From: Marinobacter sp. 2_MG-2023
GTDB taxonomy: Bacteria > Pseudomonadota > Gammaproteobacteria > Pseudomonadales > Oleiphilaceae
Assembly: GCF_030546935.1 (NCBI RefSeq)
Contig: NZ_JAUOPH010000002.1
Span: 1-64,000, forward strand
DNA: 64,000 nt
Direction of reading: 5' to 3'
Part shown: piece after piece, positions 36,109 through 44,979 of the stretch
Numbering within the stretch: position 1 is the stretch's first letter
Layout: every line of letters starts with the position of its first letter
Made by a program: the position numbers and the translations under genes
Notes under the pieces: generated by a model
The model's database searches: none
What the model was told of the DNA's origin: nothing
What the model saw: only the letters and a program-made list of their open reading frames with translations

Positions 36109-36501
36109 ATGTTTGATATCGGCTTTCTTGAGCTGCTGATCTGCGGCGTTATCGCTCTCCTGGTGCTCGGCCCCGAACGGCTCCCAACGGCTGCGCGCGC
36201 GGCCGGGCGTTGGATTGGTGGTGCTCGCCGCATGGTCAGCCAGTTCACCTCAGAGCTCGACCGCCAGATGAAAGCCGATGAGCTAAGAAAAGAGCTTCGG
36301 GACGCCGGTGATGTCGGACTGGAAGATGTTGAGAAAACCGTACGGGGCGCTCTGGACGAGGCCAAAAAGTACGAGCACATGATCATGGAGGGCGAGCCCG
36401 CCAGAAAACCGGCAACCCCCAAACAGCCAGCCGCTGACCAAGGCTTGAAAAAAGACGCAAACATCGACTCAGTGGAAAAACCCTCGGACAAATCTCCATG
36501 A
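36109..36501 (+). CDS. tatB: Twin-arginine translocase subunit TatB
   Basis: A 130-residue protein: N-terminal membrane helix with FDIGFLELLICGVIALLVLGPERLP, then a long amphipathic helix and a Pro/Lys-rich tail. Glu8 in the membrane helix is typical of TatB rather than TatA. It works with TatC as the signal-peptide receptor. Its end overlaps tatC by four bases. Confidence 0.95.
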   Translation: MFDIGFLELLICGVIALLVLGPERLPTAARAAGRWIGGARRMVSQFTSELDRQMKADELRKELRDAGDVGLEDVEKTVRGALDEAKKYEHMIMEGEPARKPATPKQPAADQGLKKDANIDSVEKPSDKSP

Positions 36502-37298
36502 ATGCAAAAACCGAGGGCAAGGGCCCGGAACATCAACACACCTCTTCCGGACAACCGGACATGCCTCTGGTTGAGCACTTGCTGGAACTGAGGAACCGGC
36601 TACTGAAAATGGTTCTGGCCGTGGTGATCTGTTTTGCGGCCATTTATCCCTTCGCTAACGAGCTGTATCTCTGGCTATCCGAACCTATCCGATCATTGCT
36701 TCCGATCGGACAGACAATGATTGCAACAGACATCACGTCGCCATTTTTCGCACCTCTGAAACTGGCCCTATTCCTGTCTGTCTTTGCCGCTATACCGATT
36801 ATTCTTTACCAGCTCTGGAGCTTTGTGGCCCCGGGCCTCTACGCCCATGAAAAGCGGCTCGCCTTTCCCCTGCTATTTACCTCCGTCATCCTGTTCTATC
36901 TGGGTGCTGCGTTTGCTTATTACGTGGTTTTCCCTCTGGTATTTGGCTTTTTTACGGCCATAGGCCCGGAAGGCATTGTTGAGCTGCCGGATATCAGCAG
37001 CTATCTGAATTTCGTGCTGAAAATGTTTTTCGCTTTCGGTATTGCCTTCGAGATTCCCATTGCCACCATTCTGCTGATCCTCAGCGGCGTCACAACGCCC
37101 GCGGATCTGGCATCAAAGCGTCCATATGTCGTTGTGGGTTGTTTTATCATCGGCATGATGCTGACGCCCCCGGATATCATCTCTCAGACGCTTCTGGCTG
37201 TGCCCATGTGGATTCTGTTCGAGCTGGGTATTTTGTTTGGCCGGCTGGCTGTACGAGAAGTGTCAGACACAGACTCGGACGAGTCACCCTCTGAATGA
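36498..37298 (+). CDS. tatC: Twin-arginine translocase subunit TatC
   Basis: A 266-residue inner-membrane protein with six hydrophobic helices. The cytosolic N-terminal motif PLVEHLLELRNRLL contains the glutamate that contacts the twin-arginine signal. The middle part FVAPGLYAHEKR is also conserved. It overlaps tatB and rsmE by four bases each. Confidence 0.96.
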   Translation: MNAKTEGKGPEHQHTSSGQPDMPLVEHLLELRNRLLKMVLAVVICFAAIYPFANELYLWLSEPIRSLLPIGQTMIATDITSPFFAPLKLALFLSVFAAIPIILYQLWSFVAPGLYAHEKRLAFPLLFTSVILFYLGAAFAYYVVFPLVFGFFTAIGPEGIVELPDISSYLNFVLKMFFAFGIAFEIPIATILLILSGVTTPADLASKRPYVVVGCFIIGMMLTPPDIISQTLLAVPMWILFELGILFGRLAVREVSDTDSDESPSE

Positions 37299-38014
37299 AC
37301 CTGGCCTTACTGTTTGACGAGGACTTTGTTACCCGGGACCGCGTTATCCTTCGGGGCCGGCGGCTTGAGCACATACGGGCTGTGATTGGCGTGTCCACGG
37401 GAGACCAGCTATCGGTTGGCCGCGTAAATGGCCAGATGGGACTCGGCAAAGTGCTAAGGCTCACGGATTCAGAAGCCGAACTGATTGTTACTCTGGATCA
37501 GCAGCCACCGGCCCCACTGCCCCTCACGCTCCTTCTGGCCATGCCCCGGCCCAAGATGTTTCGCCGTATTCTACAAACCAGCGCAACATTGGGTATTAAA
37601 GACATATGGCTGATCAACAGCTACAAGGTAGAAAAAAGCTTCTGGCAGACGCCCTGGCTGTCGGATGAAAACCTGAGGGAGAACCTGACCCTCGGGCTTG
37701 AACAGGCAAAAGACACGGCCATGCCGAGCGTGCATATCCGCAAACTGTTCAAACCCTTCGTGGAAGATGAGCTGCCCGCTTTACTGAACGGCAAACAGGC
37801 GCTGGTTGCCCACCCGGGCACTGCAACGCCCTGCCCCACGCACCTGGATAGACCCGCTGCATTGTGCATAGGCCCGGAAGGCGGCTTTACACCCTACGAA
37901 GTCGGTAAACTGGAAGATGCCGGCTGCCAGAGTGTCCATCTGGGGCCGCGTATTCTGCGGGTGGAAACGGCCGTTCCCGTTCTCGTCAGCCGGCTGTTTG
38001 ATGCCTGCCTTTGA
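37295..38014 (+). CDS. rsmE: 16S rRNA (uracil-1498-N3)-methyltransferase
   Basis: A 239-residue SPOUT-class methyltransferase. The N-terminal PUA-like part is followed by the knotted SAM site: ALCIGPEGGFTPYEV and HLGPRILRVETAV. Its ATG overlaps the tatC stop (ATGA). It ends the ubi-his-tat transcript, facing the convergent DUF808 gene two bases away. Confidence 0.95.
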   Translation: MNLALLFDEDFVTRDRVILRGRRLEHIRAVIGVSTGDQLSVGRVNGQMGLGKVLRLTDSEAELIVTLDQQPPAPLPLTLLLAMPRPKMFRRILQTSATLGIKDIWLINSYKVEKSFWQTPWLSDENLRENLTLGLEQAKDTAMPSVHIRKLFKPFVEDELPALLNGKQALVAHPGTATPCPTHLDRPAALCIGPEGGFTPYEVGKLEDAGCQSVHLGPRILRVETAVPVLVSRLFDACL

Positions 38015-38016
38015 AA

Positions 38017-38937
38017 TCAGTCAGGCTTTGACCTCGATTCCCACATCCGAAGCAAGGGTGTAAGTACCGCCACCAGTAACGCACCCGACAATATGCCAAT
38101 CAAACCGTTGGCCAGTACAGGTATCAAAGTGGCCGCCGGACCACCAACATCTGCTGCGAAGTGTTCGATTGCGTGATAAAGCGGCGGCACTCCATGCACC
38201 AGAATGCCACCACCTACCAGAAACATGGCCAGAGTACCGAGAATCGACAGTCCCTTCATAAGGTAGGGAGCAAGCCAGAGAATGCCATTGCCCACCCGCT
38301 GTGCCAACTCACTGTCTTTCTGGCTCAAATAGAGACCTGCATCGTCAAGCTTTACGATTCCCGCCACCAGACCGTAGACAACCACTGTCACCGCCGCAGC
38401 CACCACAGACAGCACCGCAAACTGCATTCCTATGCTGGTGCCGACTACTACACCGAGGGTAATGGCTATAATCTCCGCCGAAAGAATGAAGTCCGTTCGG
38501 ATAGCGCCTTTTATCTTTCGCTTTTCCACGACTTTCAGATCGACATCGGGCTGCCTGACGGCTTTGAGCAGTTCCTTTTTGTGCTGCTTTTCCTCCTCCG
38601 AATGCAGAAATTTGTGGGCCAGCTTTTCGGCGCCTTCAAAGCAAAGAAACGCGCCGCCTAGCATCAGCAGCGGTGTAACCAGCCAGGGCACAAAAAAACT
38701 GATCGCGACCGCGGCCGGCACAAGAATCACCTTGTTCAGCATCGAGCCTTTGGCCACCGCCCAGACAACTGGCAGCTCCCGGGCTGGTTTTACGCCGGTT
38801 ACCTGCTGTGCGTTAAGCGCAAGGTCATCACCCAGCACGCCAGCAGTTTTTTTTGTGGCGGCTTTTGTCATCACTGAAACATCATCAAGTATCGTGGCTA
38901 TATCATCGATGAGGGCGAGTAAGCTTGCTCCAGCCAT
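38017..38937 (-). CDS. DUF808 (YedI-like) inner-membrane protein
   Basis: A 306-residue membrane protein. The start [20 protein letters not shown] and the block [22 protein letters not shown] are hallmarks of the DUF808 family. Several hydrophobic helices follow from about residue 75. Its function is not established. No operon partner is evident; its end abuts rsmE. Confidence 0.9.
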   Translation of the reverse strand: MAGASLLALIDDIATILDDVSVMTKAATKKTAGVLGDDLALNAQQVTGVKPARELPVVWAVAKGSMLNKVILVPAAVAISFFVPWLVTPLLMLGGAFLCFEGAEKLAHKFLHSEEEKQHKKELLKAVRQPDVDLKVVEKRKIKGAIRTDFILSAEIIAITLGVVVGTSIGMQFAVLSVVAAAVTVVVYGLVAGIVKLDDAGLYLSQKDSELAQRVGNGILWLAPYLMKGLSILGTLAMFLVGGGILVHGVPPLYHAIEHFAADVGGPAATLIPVLANGLIGILSGALLVAVLTPLLRMWESRSKPD

Positions 38938-39059
38938 GGTATTGGGTTCCCGGGAGTATTGGTGAGGTATCGGTCGAGTGTATCCGAAAGCTGATTGCCC
39001 AGAAACCAGTTCAACTTATCTGAACTGCGCGACGGGGCGCTGGCAGCTTTTTGCCTATT

Positions 39060-40283
39060 CTAACTTCTCAGCCCCATCGCCTCGGCAGCAATCCGGTTTT
39101 TAACCGGGCCCAGCCCATCAAGCCAGCGCATACCGGTATTTCTGAGAAGCCTGAATGGCAGTTCATCACGGCCAAATAACTGCTTGAAGCCTTCCATCGC
39201 AGCCATCATGGTTAGATTGTCGCCCTTTCGGCGGCGCTGATAGCGCGCCAGAACCAGTTCATGAGCGGGGCTCAACCCTGTGTTTTTGGCCCTGGAGAGT
39301 TCCTCCAGCAGCACCCGGACATCGCCATAACCGAGGTTGGCACCCTGGCCTGCGAGCGGGTGGATGGTGTGGGCCGCATCTCCTACCAGTGCAAAACCGG
39401 GGGCGATGTAATCTTTGGCGTGGCGCTGCCGAAGCGGAAAGGCAAAGCGTTTGGAAACAGCTTCAACAGCTCCGAGCTCTCGTTCGATTGCTCCCTCCAG
39501 CTCCGCAGCGAAGGCGGTATCGTCCAGCGCCATCAAACGGCGGGCTTCTTCGGTATCCTGCGACCAGACGATAGAACAGAAATGTTCATCAGCGTTTTCC
39601 GGTGTCAGCGGCAAAAACGCCAGAGGCCCGGTTTGGGAAAACCGCTGCCAGGCTGTGTACCTGTGACTTTGGGCCGTGCGTACGGTGCACACAATCGCTT
39701 GCTGATCGTAATCCCATTCACGGGTCGGCAACCCTGCCCACTGGCGCAACCGTGAGTTGGCACCATCCGCTGCGATTACAAGGCGAGCACCCAGTGTCCG
39801 GCCATCCGCAAGCTCAATACTGCGTTGCTCGCCAGTCCGGGAACATCCGATAACCTGCACACCATCAATCAGCTCAACATCGCTGGCCACCACAACCTCG
39901 AACAAGGCCCGAACCAGGCTACGGTTTTCTACAATCGTTCCCAGGGCGCGTGACTGCAACTCGGCCGCATCAAAATGGATACGCCCGGTGCCGTCTCCAT
40001 CCCACACGGTCATGCCTTGATAGGGGCAATGACGACCAGTCACGACACTCTGCCAGGCACCAAGGGATTCCAGCAACTGCTGGCTGGCCACAGAGATGGC
40101 ACTGACTCGAGGTTCAAAATCCGCCACACCCTCGGCGGCATCTGGAACCTGCAGCAGAGTATCGCGATCACCGCCTTCGATTAACCCAACCCGCCAGCCC
40201 TGCCGGGACAAGCCAAGAGCAAGAGCGGTGCCGGTCATGCCACCGCCGACTACAAGAATATCGAACACGCTGGTGTCACTCAT
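39060..40283 (-). CDS. ubiI: FAD-dependent ubiquinone hydroxylase, UbiI type
   Basis: A 407-residue flavin monooxygenase of the UbiH/UbiF/UbiI family. It has the N-terminal FAD fold (ILVVGGGMTGTALALGLSR), VIAADGANSRLR and the second FAD motif FALVGDAAHTIHPLAGQGANLG. The order pepP-ubiH-this gene is that of E. coli pepP-ubiH-ubiI, which is the basis for the name; the ring position hydroxylated is inferred. It overlaps ubiH by 8 bp. Confidence 0.87.
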   Translation of the reverse strand: MSDTSVFDILVVGGGMTGTALALGLSRQGWRVGLIEGGDRDTLLQVPDAAEGVADFEPRVSAISVASQQLLESLGAWQSVVTGRHCPYQGMTVWDGDGTGRIHFDAAELQSRALGTIVENRSLVRALFEVVVASDVELIDGVQVIGCSRTGEQRSIELADGRTLGARLVIAADGANSRLRQWAGLPTREWDYDQQAIVCTVRTAQSHRYTAWQRFSQTGPLAFLPLTPENADEHFCSIVWSQDTEEARRLMALDDTAFAAELEGAIERELGAVEAVSKRFAFPLRQRHAKDYIAPGFALVGDAAHTIHPLAGQGANLGYGDVRVLLEELSRAKNTGLSPAHELVLARYQRRRKGDNLTMMAAMEGFKQLFGRDELPFRLLRNTGMRWLDGLGPVKNRIAAEAMGLRS

Positions 40284-41574
40284 GCTCTGAGATCCCGTGC
40301 TGATGGCGGTCTGGCTGCTGATTGAGTCCAGGATGGTTAATGACAGCGCGGCGGCCGCCTATACCCATAGCGTTGCGCGCAAACAGGCGCTTGGCACCAG
40401 GCAACAGATCCAGACCTACCAATCCGGCATCTCTCGCTGCTGTCACCGGCGCCGGGGTTTGACCAAAGATACGAATGAGTGAATCCGAGAACTTTACGGT
40501 CTGTTGCCAGTCCGGGCGATGCAATTCGTGATAACGGCGCAAAATCTGAAAATCGCCCGGCGACCGGCCTTGCTCTGCCGCCAACCGGAACTGCTCTACT
40601 AACGTCATCAAGCCCCGCAGTGCGAGATTGAAGCCTTGCCCTGCCACCGGGTGCAAAGCGTGCGCGGCATTGCCTACCAGCGCGACACCGGGCCTTACAG
40701 GCTCGTCAACCGTGGTCAGTGTCAGGGGGTAATGATTGCATTCGCCAATTTTTGTAAACCGGCCCAGTCGCCAGCCAAAGCGATTCTGAAGCCGTTGGCA
40801 TTTGTTGCTGTCAGACATTGCCAGAACAGCTTCAAGCTCTTCGTCGCTCAAAGTCCAGACCAGCGCGGACTGATGGCTTGCATGGGAAGGTGAACCCTGC
40901 GGCAGCATAGCCATGGGGCCGGCTTCGGTAAAACGCTCGAATGCTGTGAACTCATGGCTCTCACTGGTGCTTACGTTGGCAACCAGAGCGTTCTGGTCAT
41001 AGCTGTGGTGGCTGGGCTGGAAGCCGAGCTTTTCTCTCAACCCGGAACGGCCTCCGTCTGCCACAATCAGGCACTGCGCCGTTATGCGGCTAATTTCATC
41101 ACCGCTCTTCAGGGTAACATTCACGCCCTGCTCAGAAGACTTCATGTCGACAACTTCCGCCGGCGCTCGCCACTGGGTGTCCGTTGCCAGCAGCTCTCGC
41201 ATCAGGCACAGCCCCATCCAGCGGTTGTCCACCACGTAGCCCAGAGCTTGCTGTTGATATTCCTTCGCATTCAGCCGAGTGGCGCCGAAATGGCCGCGAT
41301 CAGAAACGTGAATCTGTCGAATGGGCGTTGCATGCTCCGATAATCGTGACCAGAGCCCGAGTTCTTCAAAAATCAACCGCGACCCCCAGGCCAAGGCTGT
41401 CGAGCGGGCGTCATAGCTCGGCTGATAGGATTCGGGCAAAGCATCCGCAGATAGCGGAAAAGTCTCTGCCACTGTCACCCTCAAGGCTGGCGCCACCCTG
41501 GCAAGGGCCAGCGCCAGGGTGGCGCCTGCAAGCCCGCCACCGGCAATGATCACATCAGTATCAGAGTGTTTCAC
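40276..41574 (-). CDS. ubiH: 2-octaprenyl-6-methoxyphenol hydroxylase
   Basis: A 432-residue FAD monooxygenase of ubiquinone synthesis. It shows IIAGGGLAGATLALALAR, IVADGGRSGLREKLG and VALVGNAAHALHPVAGQGFNLALRG. The C-terminus is about 25 residues longer than needed and ends in a His/Gln-rich tail (NQQPDRHQHG). It lies 4 bp after pepP and overlaps ubiI by 8 bp, so the three genes form one transcript. Confidence 0.93.
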   Translation of the reverse strand: MKHSDTDVIIAGGGLAGATLALALARVAPALRVTVAETFPLSADALPESYQPSYDARSTALAWGSRLIFEELGLWSRLSEHATPIRQIHVSDRGHFGATRLNAKEYQQQALGYVVDNRWMGLCLMRELLATDTQWRAPAEVVDMKSSEQGVNVTLKSGDEISRITAQCLIVADGGRSGLREKLGFQPSHHSYDQNALVANVSTSESHEFTAFERFTEAGPMAMLPQGSPSHASHQSALVWTLSDEELEAVLAMSDSNKCQRLQNRFGWRLGRFTKIGECNHYPLTLTTVDEPVRPGVALVGNAAHALHPVAGQGFNLALRGLMTLVEQFRLAAEQGRSPGDFQILRRYHELHRPDWQQTVKFSDSLIRIFGQTPAPVTAARDAGLVGLDLLPGAKRLFARNAMGIGGRRAVINHPGLNQQPDRHQHGISEHE

Positions 41575-41578
41575 AGGC

Positions 41579-42898
41579 TCATTCCGCCATCAGCGCTTCG
41601 ATCTCTTCAACGGTTTTTGGCACCCCGTTTGTCAGTACCCGGCACCCATCTTTGGTAACCACTACATCGTCTTCAATACGGATGCCGATACCCCGCCACT
41701 TTTCATCTACATCGGTGTTGCCCGGAGAAATGTACAAGCCAGGCTCAACCGTCAGTGCCATACCCGGCTCAAGCAACCGCCACGCATCGCCGACCTTGTA
41801 GTCGCCCACGTCGTGTACATCCAGACCCAGCCAGTGGCCGGTCCGGTGCATGAAAAAAGGTTTGAAGGCTTCGTCGGCAATGGCGTCGTCGACCGTACCT
41901 GACAAAATACCCAGGTCAATCAGGCCACCGGTCAGCACTCTCAAGGCGGCCTCATGGGGATGATTCCAGTGATTGCCGGGGCGCACTGCTTCAATGGCCG
42001 CATACTGAGCGTCCAGCACAACATCATAGAGTGCCCGCTGTTCAGGGCTGAATTTGCCATTGACCGGGAAGGTACGGGTAATGTCGGAGGCGTAGCATTC
42101 CACTTCACAGCCGGCATCAATCAGTACCAGATCACCCTCTTTCAGGGGCGCCGTGTTCTCGATGTAATGCAGGATACAGCCATTGGCACCGCCACCAACA
42201 ATAGACGGATAGGCCGTGGAACGTGATCCGTGTTCCATAAAGGTATAGATCAACTCAGCCTCGAGGTTGTACTCACTGCCACCCTGGCGTGCGCGCTTCA
42301 TGGCGCGGCAATGGGCTTCGGCGCTAATCTCACCAGCCCTGGCCATAGCCTTGATTTCGCTGGCACTTTTGTAAAGCCGAAGGTCATGCAGCAGGTGTTC
42401 CAGCGCCACAAACTCACCCGGCGGATGCGCACCGCTTTTCACCTTGCTGCGGATAACTTTGACCCAGTCCATCACCCGGGTATCAAACCCCTGGTCTTTA
42501 CCCAGTGGATAATACACCCGGCTGCGACCTTCAATCATACCGGGCAGAATGTCGTCGATATCTGCCACCGGGAAGGCGTCGTCCAGGCCGTAGCGCTCGA
42601 TTGCACCCTCCGGCCCCACCAGAAAACCATCCCACAGTTCTTTTTCAGGGTTTTTCTCTTTGCAGAACAGCACCGACTCTCCGTGCTCACGGCCCGGAAT
42701 CAATGCCAGCACCGCCTCTGGCTCACCAAAGCCGGTCAGGTACTGGAAATCGCTGTCTTGGCGAAATGGATGCAGTACATCCCGGTTCCGGACGCGCTCC
42801 GGCGCAGCGGGAATTATGGCAATGCTGTCAGGTGCCATGCGCTCCATCAGTTTGCGACGGCGCTCTGCAAATTCCTTGACGGGTATAATGGTTGGCAT
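41579..42898 (-). CDS. pepP: Xaa-Pro aminopeptidase
   Basis: A 439-residue pita-bread-fold metallopeptidase removing N-terminal residues before proline. The dimetal ligands are in LIDAGCEVECYASDITRTF (two Asp), HRTGHWLGLDVHD (His), LTVEPGLYI (Glu) and IRIEDDVVV (Glu). The N-terminal domain shows the PepP start FAERRRKLMERM. It follows ygfB by 26 bp. Confidence 0.96.
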   Translation of the reverse strand: MPTIIPVKEFAERRRKLMERMAPDSIAIIPAAPERVRNRDVLHPFRQDSDFQYLTGFGEPEAVLALIPGREHGESVLFCKEKNPEKELWDGFLVGPEGAIERYGLDDAFPVADIDDILPGMIEGRSRVYYPLGKDQGFDTRVMDWVKVIRSKVKSGAHPPGEFVALEHLLHDLRLYKSASEIKAMARAGEISAEAHCRAMKRARQGGSEYNLEAELIYTFMEHGSRSTAYPSIVGGGANGCILHYIENTAPLKEGDLVLIDAGCEVECYASDITRTFPVNGKFSPEQRALYDVVLDAQYAAIEAVRPGNHWNHPHEAALRVLTGGLIDLGILSGTVDDAIADEAFKPFFMHRTGHWLGLDVHDVGDYKVGDAWRLLEPGMALTVEPGLYISPGNTDVDEKWRGIGIRIEDDVVVTKDGCRVLTNGVPKTVEEIEALMAE

Positions 42899-42924
42899 AA
42901 ATTCTCCCGCAGTGTGTGAGATGA

Positions 42925-43524
42925 TCAGTGCAGCGTTGGCGCTTGTGACGCAGGCTTTTCCGGGGGATTGAATTCGGTGAATACGGCCAGAGCCCCGAGC
43001 CGGATGTATTCCGTTATTTCAACCAACTGTTGTTCGCTTTCCTGATCAGACTCCTGGTCTTCCGAAACCTGGCTGATGGCGACCATATCTTCGATAAGTT
43101 CACGAATCTCTTCCGGTGCTTGACCTAAAGACTCGCCGGCCGACAGAGCCATACCTTCAAGAAAACCCCGTATCCAGGCCACCAGAGCTTCCAGGCGTTG
43201 GTCAAGCGCATAGTCATCGTCCGGGAGCAGTGGGTGGAAACTCATATCCGCAGACTTCAGAAACTCCAGGGTTTGTTCGTAAGCTTCTTTCATGAAAGCA
43301 GAGAGGTCATCGGCCTCCCCGGATGCACTTTCAGGCAACCCCATGTGCTCACATACCATGGCGAGCCACTCATCTTCCTCAATGCGTGCCCCGGCAGCCA
43401 AACGACCGCAAAGAGCGCCGTGAAGCTCAGATGGATGGCTAAACGCTTTATGGGTGGCAAACATGTTTGCCCAGCGTTCAAATTCAGCGGCGTAGGCCGC
43501 TCCTGCAGTGTCGGTTTCTGACAT
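42925..43524 (-). CDS. ygfB: UPF0149 (YgfB/YecA) family protein
   Basis: A 199-residue acidic helical protein. The family features are SELHGALCGRLAAGA near the N-terminus and the central AWIRGFLEGMAL. The frame is open to 43590, but the N-terminal extension is not typical; the start at 43524 is the best fit though its ribosome site is poor. First gene of ygfB-pepP-ubiH-ubiI, the same order as in E. coli. Confidence 0.88.
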   Translation of the reverse strand: MSETDTAGAAYAAEFERWANMFATHKAFSHPSELHGALCGRLAAGARIEEDEWLAMVCEHMGLPESASGEADDLSAFMKEAYEQTLEFLKSADMSFHPLLPDDDYALDQRLEALVAWIRGFLEGMALSAGESLGQAPEEIRELIEDMVAISQVSEDQESDQESEQQLVEITEYIRLGALAVFTEFNPPEKPASQAPTLH

Positions 43525-43701
43525 GAAACAAGACAGTCCTGTGTTATGAAGTTGGGATTTCATCCTAACATTCAGGCGGCCGCAAGGCACTCTTGCCGAA
43601 CTCTTGTGAGAAGCTCTTCCGGAACTATCAAGACGCTCTCCAGTCTCTCGTCACACATTTCGTGAATACTGAGCGGTTGATTTTCACGAGGCAAGGGCAG
43701 A

Positions 43702-43717
43702 ATATGTTATAACATAT
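43702..43717. promoter_or_regulatory. Zur-like operator (perfect 16-bp palindrome)
   Basis: ATATGTTATAACATAT is a perfect palindrome whose core TGTTATAACA matches the form of gammaproteobacterial Zur boxes. It lies 24 bp before the start of the His-rich ZrgA-like gene, overlapping the expected promoter, so Zur would repress it when zinc is plentiful. The divergent ygfB operon begins 178 bp away. Confidence 0.75.
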
Positions 43718-43741
43718 CAATTTCCACCTGAGGACAAGGTC

Positions 43742-44365
43742 ATGATCTCCCGAAATCTCCTGGCACTATCCATCGCCTCGGCACTGCTCAGCTTACCCGC
43801 CATGGCCGCCGACAACCCCGGATCACATCAGCACGGGCATGCCGAAATGCAGCTTGCTTTCAGTGCTGACCAGGTTGAAATTCTGATTCTGTCACCGGCA
43901 GGCAACATGCTTGGATTTGAGCACGAGCCGCGCACACCAGAACAGCATGAGATGATAGAAAGTGTTACCGGCTGGTTTGGTGAAACCCCGCTGGTGAACA
44001 CACTGGACTCTACGTGCACAGTGGTCGCAACCCAGGTTCAGCATGAGGTTGGCGGCGGCCATGATCACGACGAGCACGACCATGATGATCATGAACACGA
44101 AGATGACCATGACCATGACCATGACCATGACCATGACCACCACGATCATGACGAATCAGGCCACGACAACGAAGCTCAACATTCAGATATTACTGTAACC
44201 CAAACCTTGAATTGCCCTGGGCTTGATCAGTCAGCCAATCTGACAACCCCGCTTACCACCCGGTTTTCTGGTATTGAAGATCTCGATATAGCCTGGGCCG
44301 GCCCTGACGGACAAGGAGCGACTCGCCTTGAGCACGGAGAGGATTCATTCAGCCTCGGGCGCTGA
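43742..44365 (+). CDS. ZrgA-like zinc-binding periplasmic protein (DUF2796)
   Basis: A 207-residue exported protein with a signal peptide (cleavage near AMA-AD, residue 22). The N-terminal HQHGHAEMQLAFSADQVEILI start is characteristic of the DUF2796/ZrgA family. A His/Asp-rich stretch (about 101-147, HDHD repeats) can bind many zinc ions, and a conserved part with a Cys follows (TLNCPGL). The Zur-like box in front supports a role in zinc acquisition. The ABC ATPase and permease 0.6 kb downstream are likely partners. Confidence 0.88.
   Translation: MISRNLLALSIASALLSLPAMAADNPGSHQHGHAEMQLAFSADQVEILILSPAGNMLGFEHEPRTPEQHEMIESVTGWFGETPLVNTLDSTCTVVATQVQHEVGGGHDHDEHDHDDHEHEDDHDHDHDHDHDHHDHDESGHDNEAQHSDITVTQTLNCPGLDQSANLTTPLTTRFSGIEDLDIAWAGPDGQGATRLEHGEDSFSLGR
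44103..44138 (+). repeat. Six tandem copies of ATGACC in the His-rich region
   Basis: The hexamer ATGACC repeats six times without error and encodes alternating His and Asp. Slippage would add or remove HD pairs without breaking the frame, so metal-binding capacity could vary between strains. Confidence 0.9.
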
Positions 44366-44367
44366 AT

Positions 44368-44904
44368 TTACTCTTCATAGGGTTCAACGGCTTCCGCCAC
44401 CATCGAGTAGGAGGACGTCCCCAGATCGGTTTCCGTACGGTCGATGACAAGCGTACCAGTAACCCAGACAGGGTCGTACAAAGCCTCAAGCTTGAAGCCC
44501 TCTTTGTATTTCATGTGAATAATCTGGTTTGGGGGCGGTGGCGGCACGTGGATACAGGCGCCGTAATAAGGCACCAGGAAAAACTCGAGAATACGCATGT
44601 CTTTGGTTGTTTTCAGAGGCACGACAAAACCGGGGATTCGGCCTTCAACATTCGCCATATCCATAACAACCCTGCCGGTCATTATTTCGTCCGGTAGTAG
44701 AGGGGGCCCATCGCCCTCATGCTCCAGTTCTGGCATATTTTCAAGCAGAGCCAGATCTTCAGCGGGCATCAGTTCCAGCCAGTCGATTTCCCGCATCTCC
44801 TGCTTCGGCTCGGAGTGGGCTGGAGCAGCAACGCTCAGCAGGACAACCAACAGGGACAGAAAATGCACCCCGGCAGGGCAACGTAAGAAATGGATCATTA
44901 GCAA
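44368..44904 (-). CDS. DUF3299 family exported protein
   Basis: A 178-residue protein with a signal peptide (residues 1-31, ending AAPAHS) and the DUF3299 core: GRIPGFVVPLKTT, FFLVPYYGACIHVPPPPPNQ and DPVWVTGTL. DUF3299 proteins are often encoded beside the ABC ATPase/FtsX-like permease and DUF2796 genes found here, but in this window the gene is on the opposite strand, ending 2 bp from the ZrgA-like stop. Function unknown; a periplasmic role in metal handling is inferred. Its start region also holds the promoter of the ABC genes. Confidence 0.87.
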   Translation of the reverse strand: MLMIHFLRCPAGVHFLSLLVVLLSVAAPAHSEPKQEMREIDWLELMPAEDLALLENMPELEHEGDGPPLLPDEIMTGRVVMDMANVEGRIPGFVVPLKTTKDMRILEFFLVPYYGACIHVPPPPPNQIIHMKYKEGFKLEALYDPVWVTGTLVIDRTETDLGTSSYSMVAEAVEPYEE

Positions 44905-44979
44905 AGCTCTCCGGAAAACTGACAGCGACGTGAACGCGACACAAGCCAGACATGATACACGGGGCAGATACAGATCAAC

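Noticed and set aside
36498..37298. Four-base overlaps across tatB-tatC-rsmE as evidence of something unusual
   Set aside because: Such ATGA overlaps are ordinary translational coupling in compact operons, and this gene order occurs in related bacteria.
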